In this document: piece by piece, positions 38,636-46,506 of the stretch
Layout of the letters: every line of letters begins with the position of its first letter
Position numbering within the stretch: the stretch's first letter is position 1
DNA from: a bacterium
GTDB lineage: Bacteria > Bacillota > Bacilli > Lactobacillales > Streptococcaceae
Direction of reading: 5' to 3'
Length of the DNA: 64,000 nt
Assembly: GCA_905221085.1 (NCBI GenBank)
Contig: CAJNBT010000004.1
Span: 1 to 64,000 of the forward strand
The notes under the pieces: model-generated
What the model saw: only the letters and a program-made list of their open reading frames with translations
Told to the model about the DNA's origin: nothing
Databases searched by the model: none
Translations under genes and position numbers: made by a program

Positions 38636-39346
38636 TTAGTCTGCAATCAATGTTTCCAAACCAATCTTCATCATATCAGTGAAGGTGTTTTGACGTTCTT
38701 CTGCAGTTGTATCTTCATCTGGATTGACCAAGCTATCTGAAATAGTCATAATAGCTAAAGCATCAACATGGTGTTGAGCAGCCAGATAGTAAAGTGCTGC
38801 TGCTTCCATTTCCACAGCCTTGACTCCCCATTTACCAAGCTCGATATTCTTTTCAAAGTAGTTTGAATAAAAGACATCAGAAGACAAAACGTTCCCAACG
38901 TGGGTTGTCATACCGAGTTCTTTAGCGATATGGTAGGCCTTATCAAGCAAATCAAAGCTAGCGATTTGTGGAAAATCGTACTGTGGCCAATCGTTGCGGA
39001 TGATGTTTGAGTTAGTTGCAGCGGCTTGTGCCAAAACCAATTCACGAACGTGGACATCTTCATTCAAAGAACCCGCAGTTCCCACACGGATCAATTTTTT
39101 CACACCGTAGTCAACAATCAACTCACGCGCATAAATCGAAATAGATGGCATTCCCATCCCAGTTCCCATGACAGATACACGGTGACCCTTGTAAGTACCA
39201 GTGTAGCCAAACATGTTACGAACTTCGTTAAAGCAAACAGCATCTTCAAGGAAATTCTCCGCAATAAACTTAGCACGAAGAGGATCCCCAGGAAGAAGAA
39301 TTTTATCAGCAATTTCACCCTGCTGAGCAGCAATATGGATAGACAT
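38636..39346 (-). CDS. deoD: Purine-nucleoside phosphorylase DeoD (hexameric type)
   Basis: Phosphorolyses purine (deoxy)nucleosides to base and (deoxy)ribose-1-phosphate. It is 236 aa from [10 protein letters not shown], the family start. A 19-residue hydrophobic extension upstream lies inside the structured leader and is not family-like. Motifs: [14 protein letters not shown] (about 18-31), [12 protein letters not shown] (phosphate site), ALYYLAAQ and the catalytic Asp in TISDSLV. No Shine-Dalgarno sequence is seen in the 20 nt before the ATG. The leader carries two tandem structured RNA elements (39351-39625). Confidence 0.95.
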   Translation of the reverse strand: MSIHIAAQQGEIADKILLPGDPLRAKFIAENFLEDAVCFNEVRNMFGYTGTYKGHRVSVMGTGMGMPSISIYARELIVDYGVKKLIRVGTAGSLNEDVHVRELVLAQAAATNSNIIRNDWPQYDFPQIASFDLLDKAYHIAKELGMTTHVGNVLSSDVFYSNYFEKNIELGKWGVKAVEMEAAALYYLAAQHHVDALAIMTISDSLVNPDEDTTAEERQNTFTDMMKIGLETLIAD

Positions 39347-39350
39347 AATT

Positions 39351-39484
39351 AAGATATAAAGGGCGACAGAGAACAAAGTAAAAATAGGAAACTGACGACG
39401 CATCGCAGATGCTAGACAGTTTATCTTTTTTACACAGTTCTCCGCCCGTATTCAGTTCAGCAAATACGGTTTACCCATCCTTTC
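39351..39484 (-). ncRNA. Structured RNA element, copy 2 (deoD-proximal)
   Basis: Second of two tandem leader elements. Helices on the minus strand: P2 CCGTATT/AATACGG (39463-39469 with 39446-39452); P4 GAGAAC/GTTCTC (39437-39442 with 39369-39374); P3 AAACTG/CAGTTT (39417-39422 with 39389-39394) containing GCATC/GATGC (39408-39412 with 39400-39404); and a weak closing GGG/CCC. All differ in sequence from copy 1 but pair the same way. The 3' end is 4 nt from the deoD ATG. Confidence 0.7.
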
Positions 39485-39499
39485 TTTATTTTATGAAGA

Positions 39500-39625
39500 T
39501 TAGAGAGCGACAAGAAAACGACTGAAAATTAGGAATCTGACGAGAAATCCTGATTTCTCAGTCAGATTATCTATTTTCCAAGTTTTCCGCTCGTGTTCAA
39601 ATCAAAACACACGCTCTACCTTTCT
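39500..39625 (-). ncRNA. Structured RNA element, copy 1 (upstream)
   Basis: Helices on the minus strand: P1 AGAGCG/CGCTCT (39612-39617 with 39504-39509); P2 CGTGT/ACACG (39609-39613 with 39592-39596); P4 GAAAAC/GTTTTC (39582-39587 with 39514-39519); P3 AATCTGAC/GTCAGATT (39561-39568 with 39534-39541) containing GAGAAAT/ATTTCTC. Shared unpaired or junction sequences with copy 2: GAAAGG at the start, GCGG before P4, GATAA before P3, TTCCTA after P3, GTCGC near the end. I do not recognise the class. Confidence 0.7.
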
Positions 39626-39649
39626 TTTTTGTATATTTAGGATAGCAAC

Positions 39650-39692
39650 AGAGCACTAGCTGAGTTCTGTTCAAGATCAGCTAGTGCTTTCT
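39650..39692. terminator. Inverted repeat after the lipase/CDC chimera gene
   Basis: A 12-bp perfect repeat, AGCACTAGCTGA/TCAGCTAGTGCT, around a 13-nt loop. Only a weak T-tract follows on the minus strand, so termination may be partial and allow transcription into the deoD leader. Confidence 0.55.
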
Positions 39693-39731
39693 TATGAACT
39701 AGACAAATGTAACTGTCATTGTATCGTCAGA

Positions 39732-42464
39732 TTACAAGACATCATCGTCACTCACCTTAGAATTCAATGTTGTTCCCCAGTGAGTAATTTTTCGATGTGG
39801 TTGGGCGAGAAGAGGTCTGTTGTCATAGATTGTTTGCCATCTATTCCAAATAAGACCTGTTCTCTTTTCGATCTTAATTCGAAGATTGCGCATATTAGAC
39901 TTAATTGGGAGATTGAGGATAAATCCTGCGGTCTGATTGCGCCCATTCCCTTCCCAAGAACGACTTCGAACAACTGATTGACCATTTTTATCTACTGTAA
40001 CTTCTTCCCAAGATATTGAATAACGTGCAATATAAGCACCACTATGTTGAATAGTTAGGGTTTTATCTTTTACAGGAGTGTAGTTTAACAGTTGTACAGG
40101 CTTAGAAGCTTGAGTAGTTACATTATTTTTAGCTACAAATCGAAAAACTTCTACTTCCGCAAGGCTGAGAGCTTGATTTTTTTGACGCAATTGAATACGA
40201 ACACGGCGACCTAGTTTACCATTCAACTGGAGATCTAAACTGCTTCCTTCTAAGCGAGAAACATATTGTCTAGCAACTTCTGTCCCTTTTTCATCATATA
40301 AAATCACATCAAAGTCTGACAAACGTTTAGAAAGTTCTCCATCCCCACGGTTATGAAGGCGAACAAGTCCTACCTGTTCTGTACGACCTAAATCAACTTC
40401 CCACCAAGGCTGATTTTCAAATTTTGTATGGGTAATTGATTGCTGGCTATAACTACTATTGGTACTGCCATCCAAGGCACGACTAGCATCTCCACCAAAA
40501 TCAGTAGAACTTTGCTTAGCTTGTTTTTTCCAAGCGATATTCTCAGCACGATACACTTGGACTTCTGCAAGACTGAGAGCGTTATATCCATCTAACTCGA
40601 TGCGTACAAAACGAGCTTTCTTATAATCAATTGAAATCTGAGCGAAACTATCTCGTAAGTATGCAATGCGCTTTCTTTCAATTTCTTTTCCAGAACTATC
40701 CAAAAGAATCACATTAAAATTAGTCAGTCTATCTTGAGCAGCATCTGTTCGATTGTAAATATTAATCTGGCGAATCGTTTCTTCTTTATCTAAATCGACT
40801 TGCCACCAAGGTTTTGATTGAAAATCTGTATGAGTGACAGAATTATGTCCGTAATTTCCATCTAATTTCCCATCAACTGCTCTTCTAGCATCTCCTCCAA
40901 AAGCTGTCGAACTTTGAGTTACTCGTTTCCCTAGAGCTATATTTTCAAGAGGTTCAGCGCTTGGTTGACTAGATGACAGAGGGACTTGTTGTTTCTTAAA
41001 GAAATAAACTTTGTCCAATTTTTGATCACGATATCCCTGTTTATCAAGCGTATCACGTTTTCCAATATTAAAATTCGGGATAGCATTCATTCTACTTTCA
41101 AAATAACCACGCGAACGGTGTTTGAAACTAGAGTTACCTGTAAAAGTTACAATATCATTATCATTACGAATCAATGATGTCACAACATTATCATTATCGA
41201 CCACATAATGTTTTATTTTACCAGATAGAGCTAACTTACGACTTTCTAACCCTACATCCCAGAAACCATTCTTAGCATTCCAAATAGTTCTGGAAGTAAT
41301 CACTTTAGGAGCACTGAAAGTCGTCACTTTCCTCAATACATGGTTATAAAAATCAGGATATTTCTGATAAGCTTCAACTGCTGCTATTTGAGCTAAGTAG
41401 CCTCCTAGTGAATGACCTGTCATATACAGATTGGTAATGCTGGAATCCTGCGCCAATTCTTTTACAACATTACGGATATCATCCGCTTGTGCAGGTTTAT
41501 TTCCTCCAAACAAAACAAAATCTGTACTTAAATCTTTCGCATCATTCAGTCTTGTTCCACGTATAGCCAACATATGCACCGTTCCATCTTTGAGATAAGG
41601 GAGATCGCTCTTGGTCTCAAATAAGAAAGCATCCAAGCCACTTGCTGTATGATAAGCCTTTTTCATCTTCCAAAATGGTGCCAGTTCATTGTGCATCATT
41701 TTATATTCTTGACGATCAAGGTAAAGACTTGGAAAAGGATTTTTATGATCTAGAATTTTGTCAATGTAATCATCATTACGATAAGCCAACTCCATAAAAA
41801 GGAGGGAATCACGATCTGTGACATACCATTGTTTCTTGTTATCATCTTCCCCGTCTTCTAGTCCATCTCCATCACTATCTGCTAGTAAAGGATGGCTATG
41901 GTATCCTAAGTAGTCTTTCCCATCTTTATTATAAATATACAATTCATCCTTATTTTTTATTCCATCATGATCATCATCTCCATCAGGATCTAAAAATTTT
42001 CCACCGTATAAAGAATTATCAACAAGTTCCTTCTCTACATGGAGCTCCCCTTTAGAAATTTTGACAAAGTCTTCCTTTGTTACTGGACGAGAATTTTTCG
42101 GCTCATCCTTTAGAATTTCCTCTTTCTTCAATTCCTCATGAGGCACAGCAGATTCTTTTTGATATAATTCTTCTCCTGCTTTTTCTTTCTGAGTTTTAAC
42201 AACTTCTTTTGTTTCTAAAGTTGATTGAGCAGCTGTATCTTTCTCCTCTGTAATAGATATTTCCTGTTTTTTATCAGGATTTTCTAGTTTTGTCGGACTA
42301 TCCGTTGCATTTACTACTAAAGGAGTTTCATTTTTCACAACTGGACTTCCTTCATTGGCAGAAATTCCTGTCGGTGCTAAAAAAGCAAATCCAACTGCAA
42401 CAGATACAACTCCGATACTTAATTTTTTTATACCAAAACGCATAATTCGTTGATCAATTCTCAT
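39732..42464 (-). CDS. Secreted chimera: class-3 lipase, two F-type lectin domains, isolated CDC domain 4
   Basis: 910 aa. Order: YSIRK-like signal (FGIKKLSIGVVSVAVGFAF, about 10-28; cleavage near 36); charged low-complexity linker (about 37-150); Ca-binding DxDxDG-type repeats (about 159-208: DGDDDHDG, DSDGDG); lipase fold (about 215-460) with GHSLG, Ser352 as nucleophile; F-type lectin 1 (about 507-640; H545, R572, D574, R579) and lectin 2 (about 641-776; H679, R706, D708, K713), both fitting H-x26-R-x-D-x4-R/K; CDC domain 4 (about 795-910). The undecapeptide position reads KRTGLIWNRWQ (867-877). The CD59 Y-x-Y is S-I-S (816-818). The cholesterol pair T899-L900 is kept. CDC domains 1-3 are absent, so pore formation is not expected; membrane-targeted lipase/adhesin is my inference. 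No LPXTG. It lies between punA and deoD. Confidence 0.9.
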   Translation of the reverse strand: MRIDQRIMRFGIKKLSIGVVSVAVGFAFLAPTGISANEGSPVVKNETPLVVNATDSPTKLENPDKKQEISITEEKDTAAQSTLETKEVVKTQKEKAGEELYQKESAVPHEELKKEEILKDEPKNSRPVTKEDFVKISKGELHVEKELVDNSLYGGKFLDPDGDDDHDGIKNKDELYIYNKDGKDYLGYHSHPLLADSDGDGLEDGEDDNKKQWYVTDRDSLLFMELAYRNDDYIDKILDHKNPFPSLYLDRQEYKMMHNELAPFWKMKKAYHTASGLDAFLFETKSDLPYLKDGTVHMLAIRGTRLNDAKDLSTDFVLFGGNKPAQADDIRNVVKELAQDSSITNLYMTGHSLGGYLAQIAAVEAYQKYPDFYNHVLRKVTTFSAPKVITSRTIWNAKNGFWDVGLESRKLALSGKIKHYVVDNDNVVTSLIRNDNDIVTFTGNSSFKHRSRGYFESRMNAIPNFNIGKRDTLDKQGYRDQKLDKVYFFKKQQVPLSSSQPSAEPLENIALGKRVTQSSTAFGGDARRAVDGKLDGNYGHNSVTHTDFQSKPWWQVDLDKEETIRQINIYNRTDAAQDRLTNFNVILLDSSGKEIERKRIAYLRDSFAQISIDYKKARFVRIELDGYNALSLAEVQVYRAENIAWKKQAKQSSTDFGGDASRALDGSTNSSYSQQSITHTKFENQPWWEVDLGRTEQVGLVRLHNRGDGELSKRLSDFDVILYDEKGTEVARQYVSRLEGSSLDLQLNGKLGRRVRIQLRQKNQALSLAEVEVFRFVAKNNVTTQASKPVQLLNYTPVKDKTLTIQHSGAYIARYSISWEEVTVDKNGQSVVRSRSWEGNGRNQTAGFILNLPIKSNMRNLRIKIEKRTGLIWNRWQTIYDNRPLLAQPHRKITHWGTTLNSKVSDDDVL

Positions 42465-42693
42465 TTATTCATATATCTTTCTATTATTTTCACCCTCTTT
42501 ACCAACAATATTCTCCAATCAGCTAATCTCCTTTAGCATCAAGATTTCATTTTTATACTTTGTTAGCAAGAATTTGAAGAGGTTTATAAAGTATAGGAAC
42601 CTCATTCATTTTTCATATCATAATTCTATATGGAAGTTAATTGTTTCATTTATCTTCCAGCTTACAGAAATACTTTCCTACTCATTTTCTTTC

Positions 42694-43503
42694 TCATAGC
42701 TCAGCAAGAATCGCTTTAAGCAAGCCTTTGAAGTCGCCTTTAACACGCTCAGTCACTTCTACAACTTCCTCGTGGTTGAGTTCTTCTTGGAAACCAGCCG
42801 CAAAGTTAGTAATACATGAAATTCCTAGAACTTTCAAACCTGAGTGAGCTGCCACAATAACTTCAGGAACAGTAGACATACCAACTGCATCTGCCCCCAA
42901 TGTCTTATAGGCACGAATCTCTGCTGGTGTCTCATAAGTCGGACCAGTTACACCGATATAGACACCTTCATCAAGCTTGATACCAAGTTTCTTAGCCACT
43001 TCATGGGCAGTAGCTCGGTATTCTGGTGTGTAAGCCTTAGACATATCAGGGAAACGTGGACCAAAGTCATCCAAATTTTCACCCATCAATGGGTTTTGCC
43101 CCGTCATATTGATATGGTCTGAGATAGCCATCAAAGTACCAGGACCAAAGCCAATACCACCAGCTGCATTGGTAACAATGACACCTTCACATCCAAGAAC
43201 TTTCATGACACGTACTGGGAAAGTCACGACTTCAAGAGGATTGCCTTCGTAGAAATGGAAACGACCTTGAAGAGCCAAGACCTTGCGACCTGCCAGTTCA
43301 CCATATACCAATTTACCAGCGTGTCCAACTACTGTTGAACGGCCCCAGTTTGGAATCTCAGCATAATCTACTACAACTGAATTTTCGATTTCTTCTGCCA
43401 ATTCTCCAAGTCCTGATCCAAGGATTAGACCAAACTCAGGCGCTTGGATTCCCTTGTCTTTCAGGAAAGTAGCCGTTTCATTGATTTTATCTAAAAATGT
43501 CAT
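42694..43503 (-). CDS. punA: Purine-nucleoside phosphorylase (trimeric type)
   Basis: Cleaves inosine and guanosine phosphorolytically. It is 269 aa. Two adjacent ATGs exist; the second (43501-43503) is chosen because GGAG lies 7 nt upstream. Motifs: LILGSGLGELAEE (about 26-38), GRFHFYEGNPL (about 80-90), NAAGGIG (about 113-119) and VGMSTVPEVIVA (about 214-225). TGATG overlap with the preceding DUF1697 gene indicates coupling. It is of a different fold family member from DeoD, so guanosine/inosine and adenosine are both covered. Confidence 0.96.
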   Translation of the reverse strand: MTFLDKINETATFLKDKGIQAPEFGLILGSGLGELAEEIENSVVVDYAEIPNWGRSTVVGHAGKLVYGELAGRKVLALQGRFHFYEGNPLEVVTFPVRVMKVLGCEGVIVTNAAGGIGFGPGTLMAISDHINMTGQNPLMGENLDDFGPRFPDMSKAYTPEYRATAHEVAKKLGIKLDEGVYIGVTGPTYETPAEIRAYKTLGADAVGMSTVPEVIVAAHSGLKVLGISCITNFAAGFQEELNHEEVVEVTERVKGDFKGLLKAILAEL

Positions 43504-44060
43504 CATGTGTCTCCTTTTTTATTTTTTAGCATTTGACCGATTTTGTCAAAAGTTTTAGCATTGCGAATGGTGATGTTGCGATAAAAAGGCATCTTGAGCA
43601 AGTACTTATGATAGGCAGTTGCATAGTAGGATTTTTCAGAGAATTTCCCCCAGAAAATCCCAAATCTTCCAACATGAACCACTTCATCTTTCAGTTCCAA
43701 ACTTTCAACTTTCTCAATGACTTGATCCACATCCAAGCCTTCTGTATAAAAGAGGACATCTTTTCGAGCCAGATCTTTGGTCCACCATTCAGGCAGATTT
43801 TCCAACTCTGCTTCAAAGTCCTCAAGACTCAGTAAGGAAAAGCTCTGAATAAATGGATAATGGACTTCAAAGAAAGTCTCTAACTTTTCAACCAATCGGG
43901 CTTTGGGGTCTGTCGAAGTAAAGAAAATATTGCCACTGTTGATGTAGGTCTCAACCTTTTCCAGTCCCAACTCTGTCAGTTCTTGACGAAGTTGCGCCAT
44001 GACAACCTTATTTTTCCCACCTACATTAATGCCCCGAACAAGTAAAGCATATCGCGTCAT
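43503..44060 (-). CDS. DUF1697 family protein
   Basis: A 185-aa protein of the DUF1697 family, recognised from the N-terminal YALLVRGINVGGKNKVVMAQLR pattern (outline) and the central TYINSGNIFF. Function is unknown. It sits inside the deoB-punA transcript: 1 bp from deoB and overlapping punA. Its context suggests a nucleoside-linked role, but that is guesswork. Confidence 0.88.
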   Translation of the reverse strand: MTRYALLVRGINVGGKNKVVMAQLRQELTELGLEKVETYINSGNIFFTSTDPKARLVEKLETFFEVHYPFIQSFSLLSLEDFEAELENLPEWWTKDLARKDVLFYTEGLDVDQVIEKVESLELKDEVVHVGRFGIFWGKFSEKSYYATAYHKYLLKMPFYRNITIRNAKTFDKIGQMLKNKKGDT

Positions 44061-44061
44061 C

Positions 44062-45273
44062 TTATACCAATTTATCTAAGAAACTTTCACCAATCATGGC
44101 AGTTTCAACACCAAAGTTATCCGCAACTGTTGCTGAGATATCTGCAAAATGTCCAACTGGAATGACACCATTTCCCTTAAAGCTAGGGCTGTAAGCTAAA
44201 AGTGGAATATATTCGCGAGTGTGGTCTGTTCCTGCATAGGTTGGGTCATTTCCATGGTCCGCAGTAATCAAGAGAAGGTCATTCTCTCTCATGGCAGCGA
44301 TAATTTCAGGTAAGCGTTCATCAAACTCATGCAAGCAATCACGGTAACCGTGAGCATTACGACGGTGGCCGTAAAGGGCATCAAAGTCAACCAAGTTTGT
44401 GAAAGAGAATCCTTTTTCAAACTCAGCAAGTCCCATGGCCTTCAATAGTGTATCAATTCCGTGGCTGTTTGACTTGTTGTGGCCCATGTCATGATTGATA
44501 CCAGCTCCGTTAAAGATATCGTTGATTTTACCAACGGCATAAGTATCGATACCAGCTTCGTTCAATTTATCCAAAACAGTCGGTGCAAATGGTGATACAG
44601 CCAAGTCACGACGATTTGCTGTACGAGTGAACTTACCTGGTTCACCAACATATGGACGGGCAATGATACGACCTAGAAGGGCAGGACGCTCAAGGGTAAT
44701 CGAACGCGCGTATTCACAAATACGGTACAATTCATCCAAAGAGATAATATCTTCGTGAGCAGCAATTTGCAAAACAGGGTCAGCTGAAGTATAGATAATC
44801 AACTCTCCAGTTTCCATTTGACGTGGTCCAAAATCATCGATAACAGCTGTACCTGAGTAAGGTTTGTTAGCTTCACGAATGACCTTACGTCCTGAAAATT
44901 CTTCGATTTTTGTCAGGATTTCTTCTGGGAATCCGTTCCAGAAAGTATCGAAGGGCTCAGTAATGTTGAGTCCCATGATTTCCCAGTGTCCAGTCATAGT
45001 ATCCTTACCAAGAGATACTTCTTCCAATTTTGTTGCATATCCTGTTGGATTGCTTTCCGCCGCTACAGTCTTCAAAGGCGTTTCGCGAGGAATATTTCCA
45101 AGACCGATTTTAGCCATGTTTGGGACATTCAGACCAACTGTTTTTGAAATGTGTCCCAGTGTGTCAGAAGCTCCATCTGGAACACCTGCATTGACAAAGT
45201 TATTAGCATCTGGTGCAGCACCGATTCCTACAGAATCTAGTACCACCAAGTGAATACGATTAAATTTTGACAT
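44062..45273 (-). CDS. deoB: Phosphopentomutase
   Basis: Interconverts (deoxy)ribose-1-phosphate and -5-phosphate, connecting nucleoside phosphorolysis to RpiA and DeoC. It is 403 aa, alkaline-phosphatase-superfamily metalloenzyme. Metal-site motifs: [13 protein letters not shown] (about 10-22), [12 protein letters not shown] (about 90-101, with the phosphorylated Thr), [22 protein letters not shown] (about 338-359). It starts 13 bp after rpiA. Confidence 0.97.
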   Translation of the reverse strand: MSKFNRIHLVVLDSVGIGAAPDANNFVNAGVPDGASDTLGHISKTVGLNVPNMAKIGLGNIPRETPLKTVAAESNPTGYATKLEEVSLGKDTMTGHWEIMGLNITEPFDTFWNGFPEEILTKIEEFSGRKVIREANKPYSGTAVIDDFGPRQMETGELIIYTSADPVLQIAAHEDIISLDELYRICEYARSITLERPALLGRIIARPYVGEPGKFTRTANRRDLAVSPFAPTVLDKLNEAGIDTYAVGKINDIFNGAGINHDMGHNKSNSHGIDTLLKAMGLAEFEKGFSFTNLVDFDALYGHRRNAHGYRDCLHEFDERLPEIIAAMRENDLLLITADHGNDPTYAGTDHTREYIPLLAYSPSFKGNGVIPVGHFADISATVADNFGVETAMIGESFLDKLV

Positions 45274-45286
45274 AGTGTATCTCCTC

Positions 45287-45970
45287 CTATTTTCCTTTGT
45301 TTGAAGTTAAAATCTGAACTCCATCTCGTCCAGCAACGATGACCTTATCCACCATTTGGTTGAATAAACCGTGCTCCACAACACCAACGACATGGTCCAG
45401 TTCTTGTCCGAAAGCAATTGGATCTTCAATGACATCCAAGGCAAGGTCAATGATAAAATTCTGCATATCGGTCACAAAACGTTGGCCGTCTTTTTCACGG
45501 AAACTTGGTTTGTAGCCAGCTCGCTCAAAACGACGAAAAATCTGTTCTGCGCCATACTGAACCACTTCTACTGGCAATTTAAAAGCACCCAGTTTCTCGA
45601 CCAACTTGCTTTCATCCACCACCCAAATGTATTCTTTTGAGGGCGTTGCTACAATCTTCTCCATGAGAAGGGCACCACCGCCGCCTTTGATTCCGTTAAA
45701 CTGCCTATCCACTTCATCCGCCCCGTCGACTGTCACATCGACAAAGTCTACTTGGTCAATAGACTTGAGCGGGATATTAAGTCCTTCAGCCTGTTTACTG
45801 GTCACACTAGAAGTCGTTACAGCTGTAATCTGCAAGCCTTCTTCCTTGATACGACGACCGATTTCTTCGACAAAATAATAGGCAGTAGAACCCGTTCCCA
45901 GCCCGACAACCATACCATCATTGACAAACTCAGCAGCCTTGATACCTGCCATTTTCTTCAGATTTTCCAC
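45287..45970 (-). CDS. rpiA: Ribose-5-phosphate isomerase A (GTG start)
   Basis: Converts ribose-5-phosphate to ribulose-5-phosphate. It is 227 aa with GTG at 45968-45970; GGAGG lies 8 nt upstream. The first in-frame ATG (MAGIKAAEF) has no ribosome site. Motifs: [14 protein letters not shown] (about 23-36), [24 protein letters not shown] (about 81-104) and DESKLV with the active-site Lys. First gene of rpiA-deoB-DUF1697-punA. Confidence 0.96.
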   Translation of the reverse strand: MENLKKMAGIKAAEFVNDGMVVGLGTGSTAYYFVEEIGRRIKEEGLQITAVTTSSVTSKQAEGLNIPLKSIDQVDFVDVTVDGADEVDRQFNGIKGGGGALLMEKIVATPSKEYIWVVDESKLVEKLGAFKLPVEVVQYGAEQIFRRFERAGYKPSFREKDGQRFVTDMQNFIIDLALDVIEDPIAFGQELDHVVGVVEHGLFNQMVDKVIVAGRDGVQILTSNKGK

Positions 45971-45999
45971 TCAAACACCTCCATTAGAGAGCTACTTTC

Positions 46000-46028
46000 A
46001 TTATATCATGTATACCTTTATTATTCAA
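46000..46028 (-). promoter_or_regulatory. rpiA operon promoter
   Basis: Minus strand: -35 TTGAAT (46023-46028), 17-bp spacer, -10 TATAAT (46000-46005). Confidence 0.8.
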
Positions 46029-46264
46029 AAGTTGGAAACATCAAATATTCTATTTTCGGTAACATTAAAACAAGAAAATGAGATTGAAAATATTTTCATT
46101 TCAGAAATTCTTTATTATCATTTTTAAAAATTTATAAAATGAATAAAAAAAGCAATTAAACAAGAACGTTCATTATTATAAAATTATTTCCGTTTCTTTT
46201 TCCATTTGAACTATCTTTTCCCAAATTTCTCATAATTGACTTCCTGCGATACAAAAAGCGATAA

Positions 46265-46390
46265 CGTAGAGATATGAATAAGGTAGAAAATATATTTGGC
46301 AAAGTAAAGTTCTTTAAAATTTTTTCAACAGCCTATCGAAGTTGAAGGAAAAGGTTTGGATTTAAAATAAATCTGATTATTGAAATGAGT
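46265..46390 (+). pseudogene. Remnant of an IS5/IS1381-type transposase C-terminus
   Basis: The plus-strand frame from 46274 reads VENIFGKVKFFKIFSTAYRS, then a stop, then RKRFGFKINLII in the same frame. This resembles the C-terminal 'VEH.F...K.FKI.STTYRNRRKRFGLR.NLI' block of IS5-family transposases (from memory). Upstream frames are disrupted. The 45971-46506 gap otherwise contains the rpiA promoter, a paired-hairpin repeat and AT-rich DNA. Confidence 0.6.
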
Positions 46391-46394
46391 ATAC

Positions 46395-46471
46395 AAAATC
46401 AAAGAGATTTCAAAATTATAAAAACGCATATTATCAGGTATAAAAAACTTGATAGTATGCGTTTTATCTTA
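46395..46471. repeat. Hairpin repeat, copy A (also at 56112-56180)
   Basis: AAAACGCATATTATCA / TTGATAGTATGCGTTTT arms with the flank TTTCAAAATTAT on the left. The same arms and the same flank occur inverted at 56112-56180. It may double as the nnrD terminator. Confidence 0.6.
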
Positions 46472-46506
46472 GAAAATTTTTCTAAATTTCCCACTCAAAT
46501 TAAATT

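Noticed and set aside
39347..39403. 19-codon hydrophobic N-terminal extension of deoD
   Set aside because: It lies entirely inside the covarying RNA element; the DeoD family starts at MSIHIAAQ.
42538..42594. Short minus-strand ORF MNEVPILYKPLQILANKV upstream of the chimera
   Set aside because: Only 18 codons with no ribosome site; may be a gene remnant, but I cannot support a call. The 42465-42693 gap otherwise shows nothing clear.
46395..46471. Possible CRISPR from repeated hairpins at 46.4 and 56.1 kb
   Set aside because: Two isolated inverted copies with no spacer array and no cas genes.
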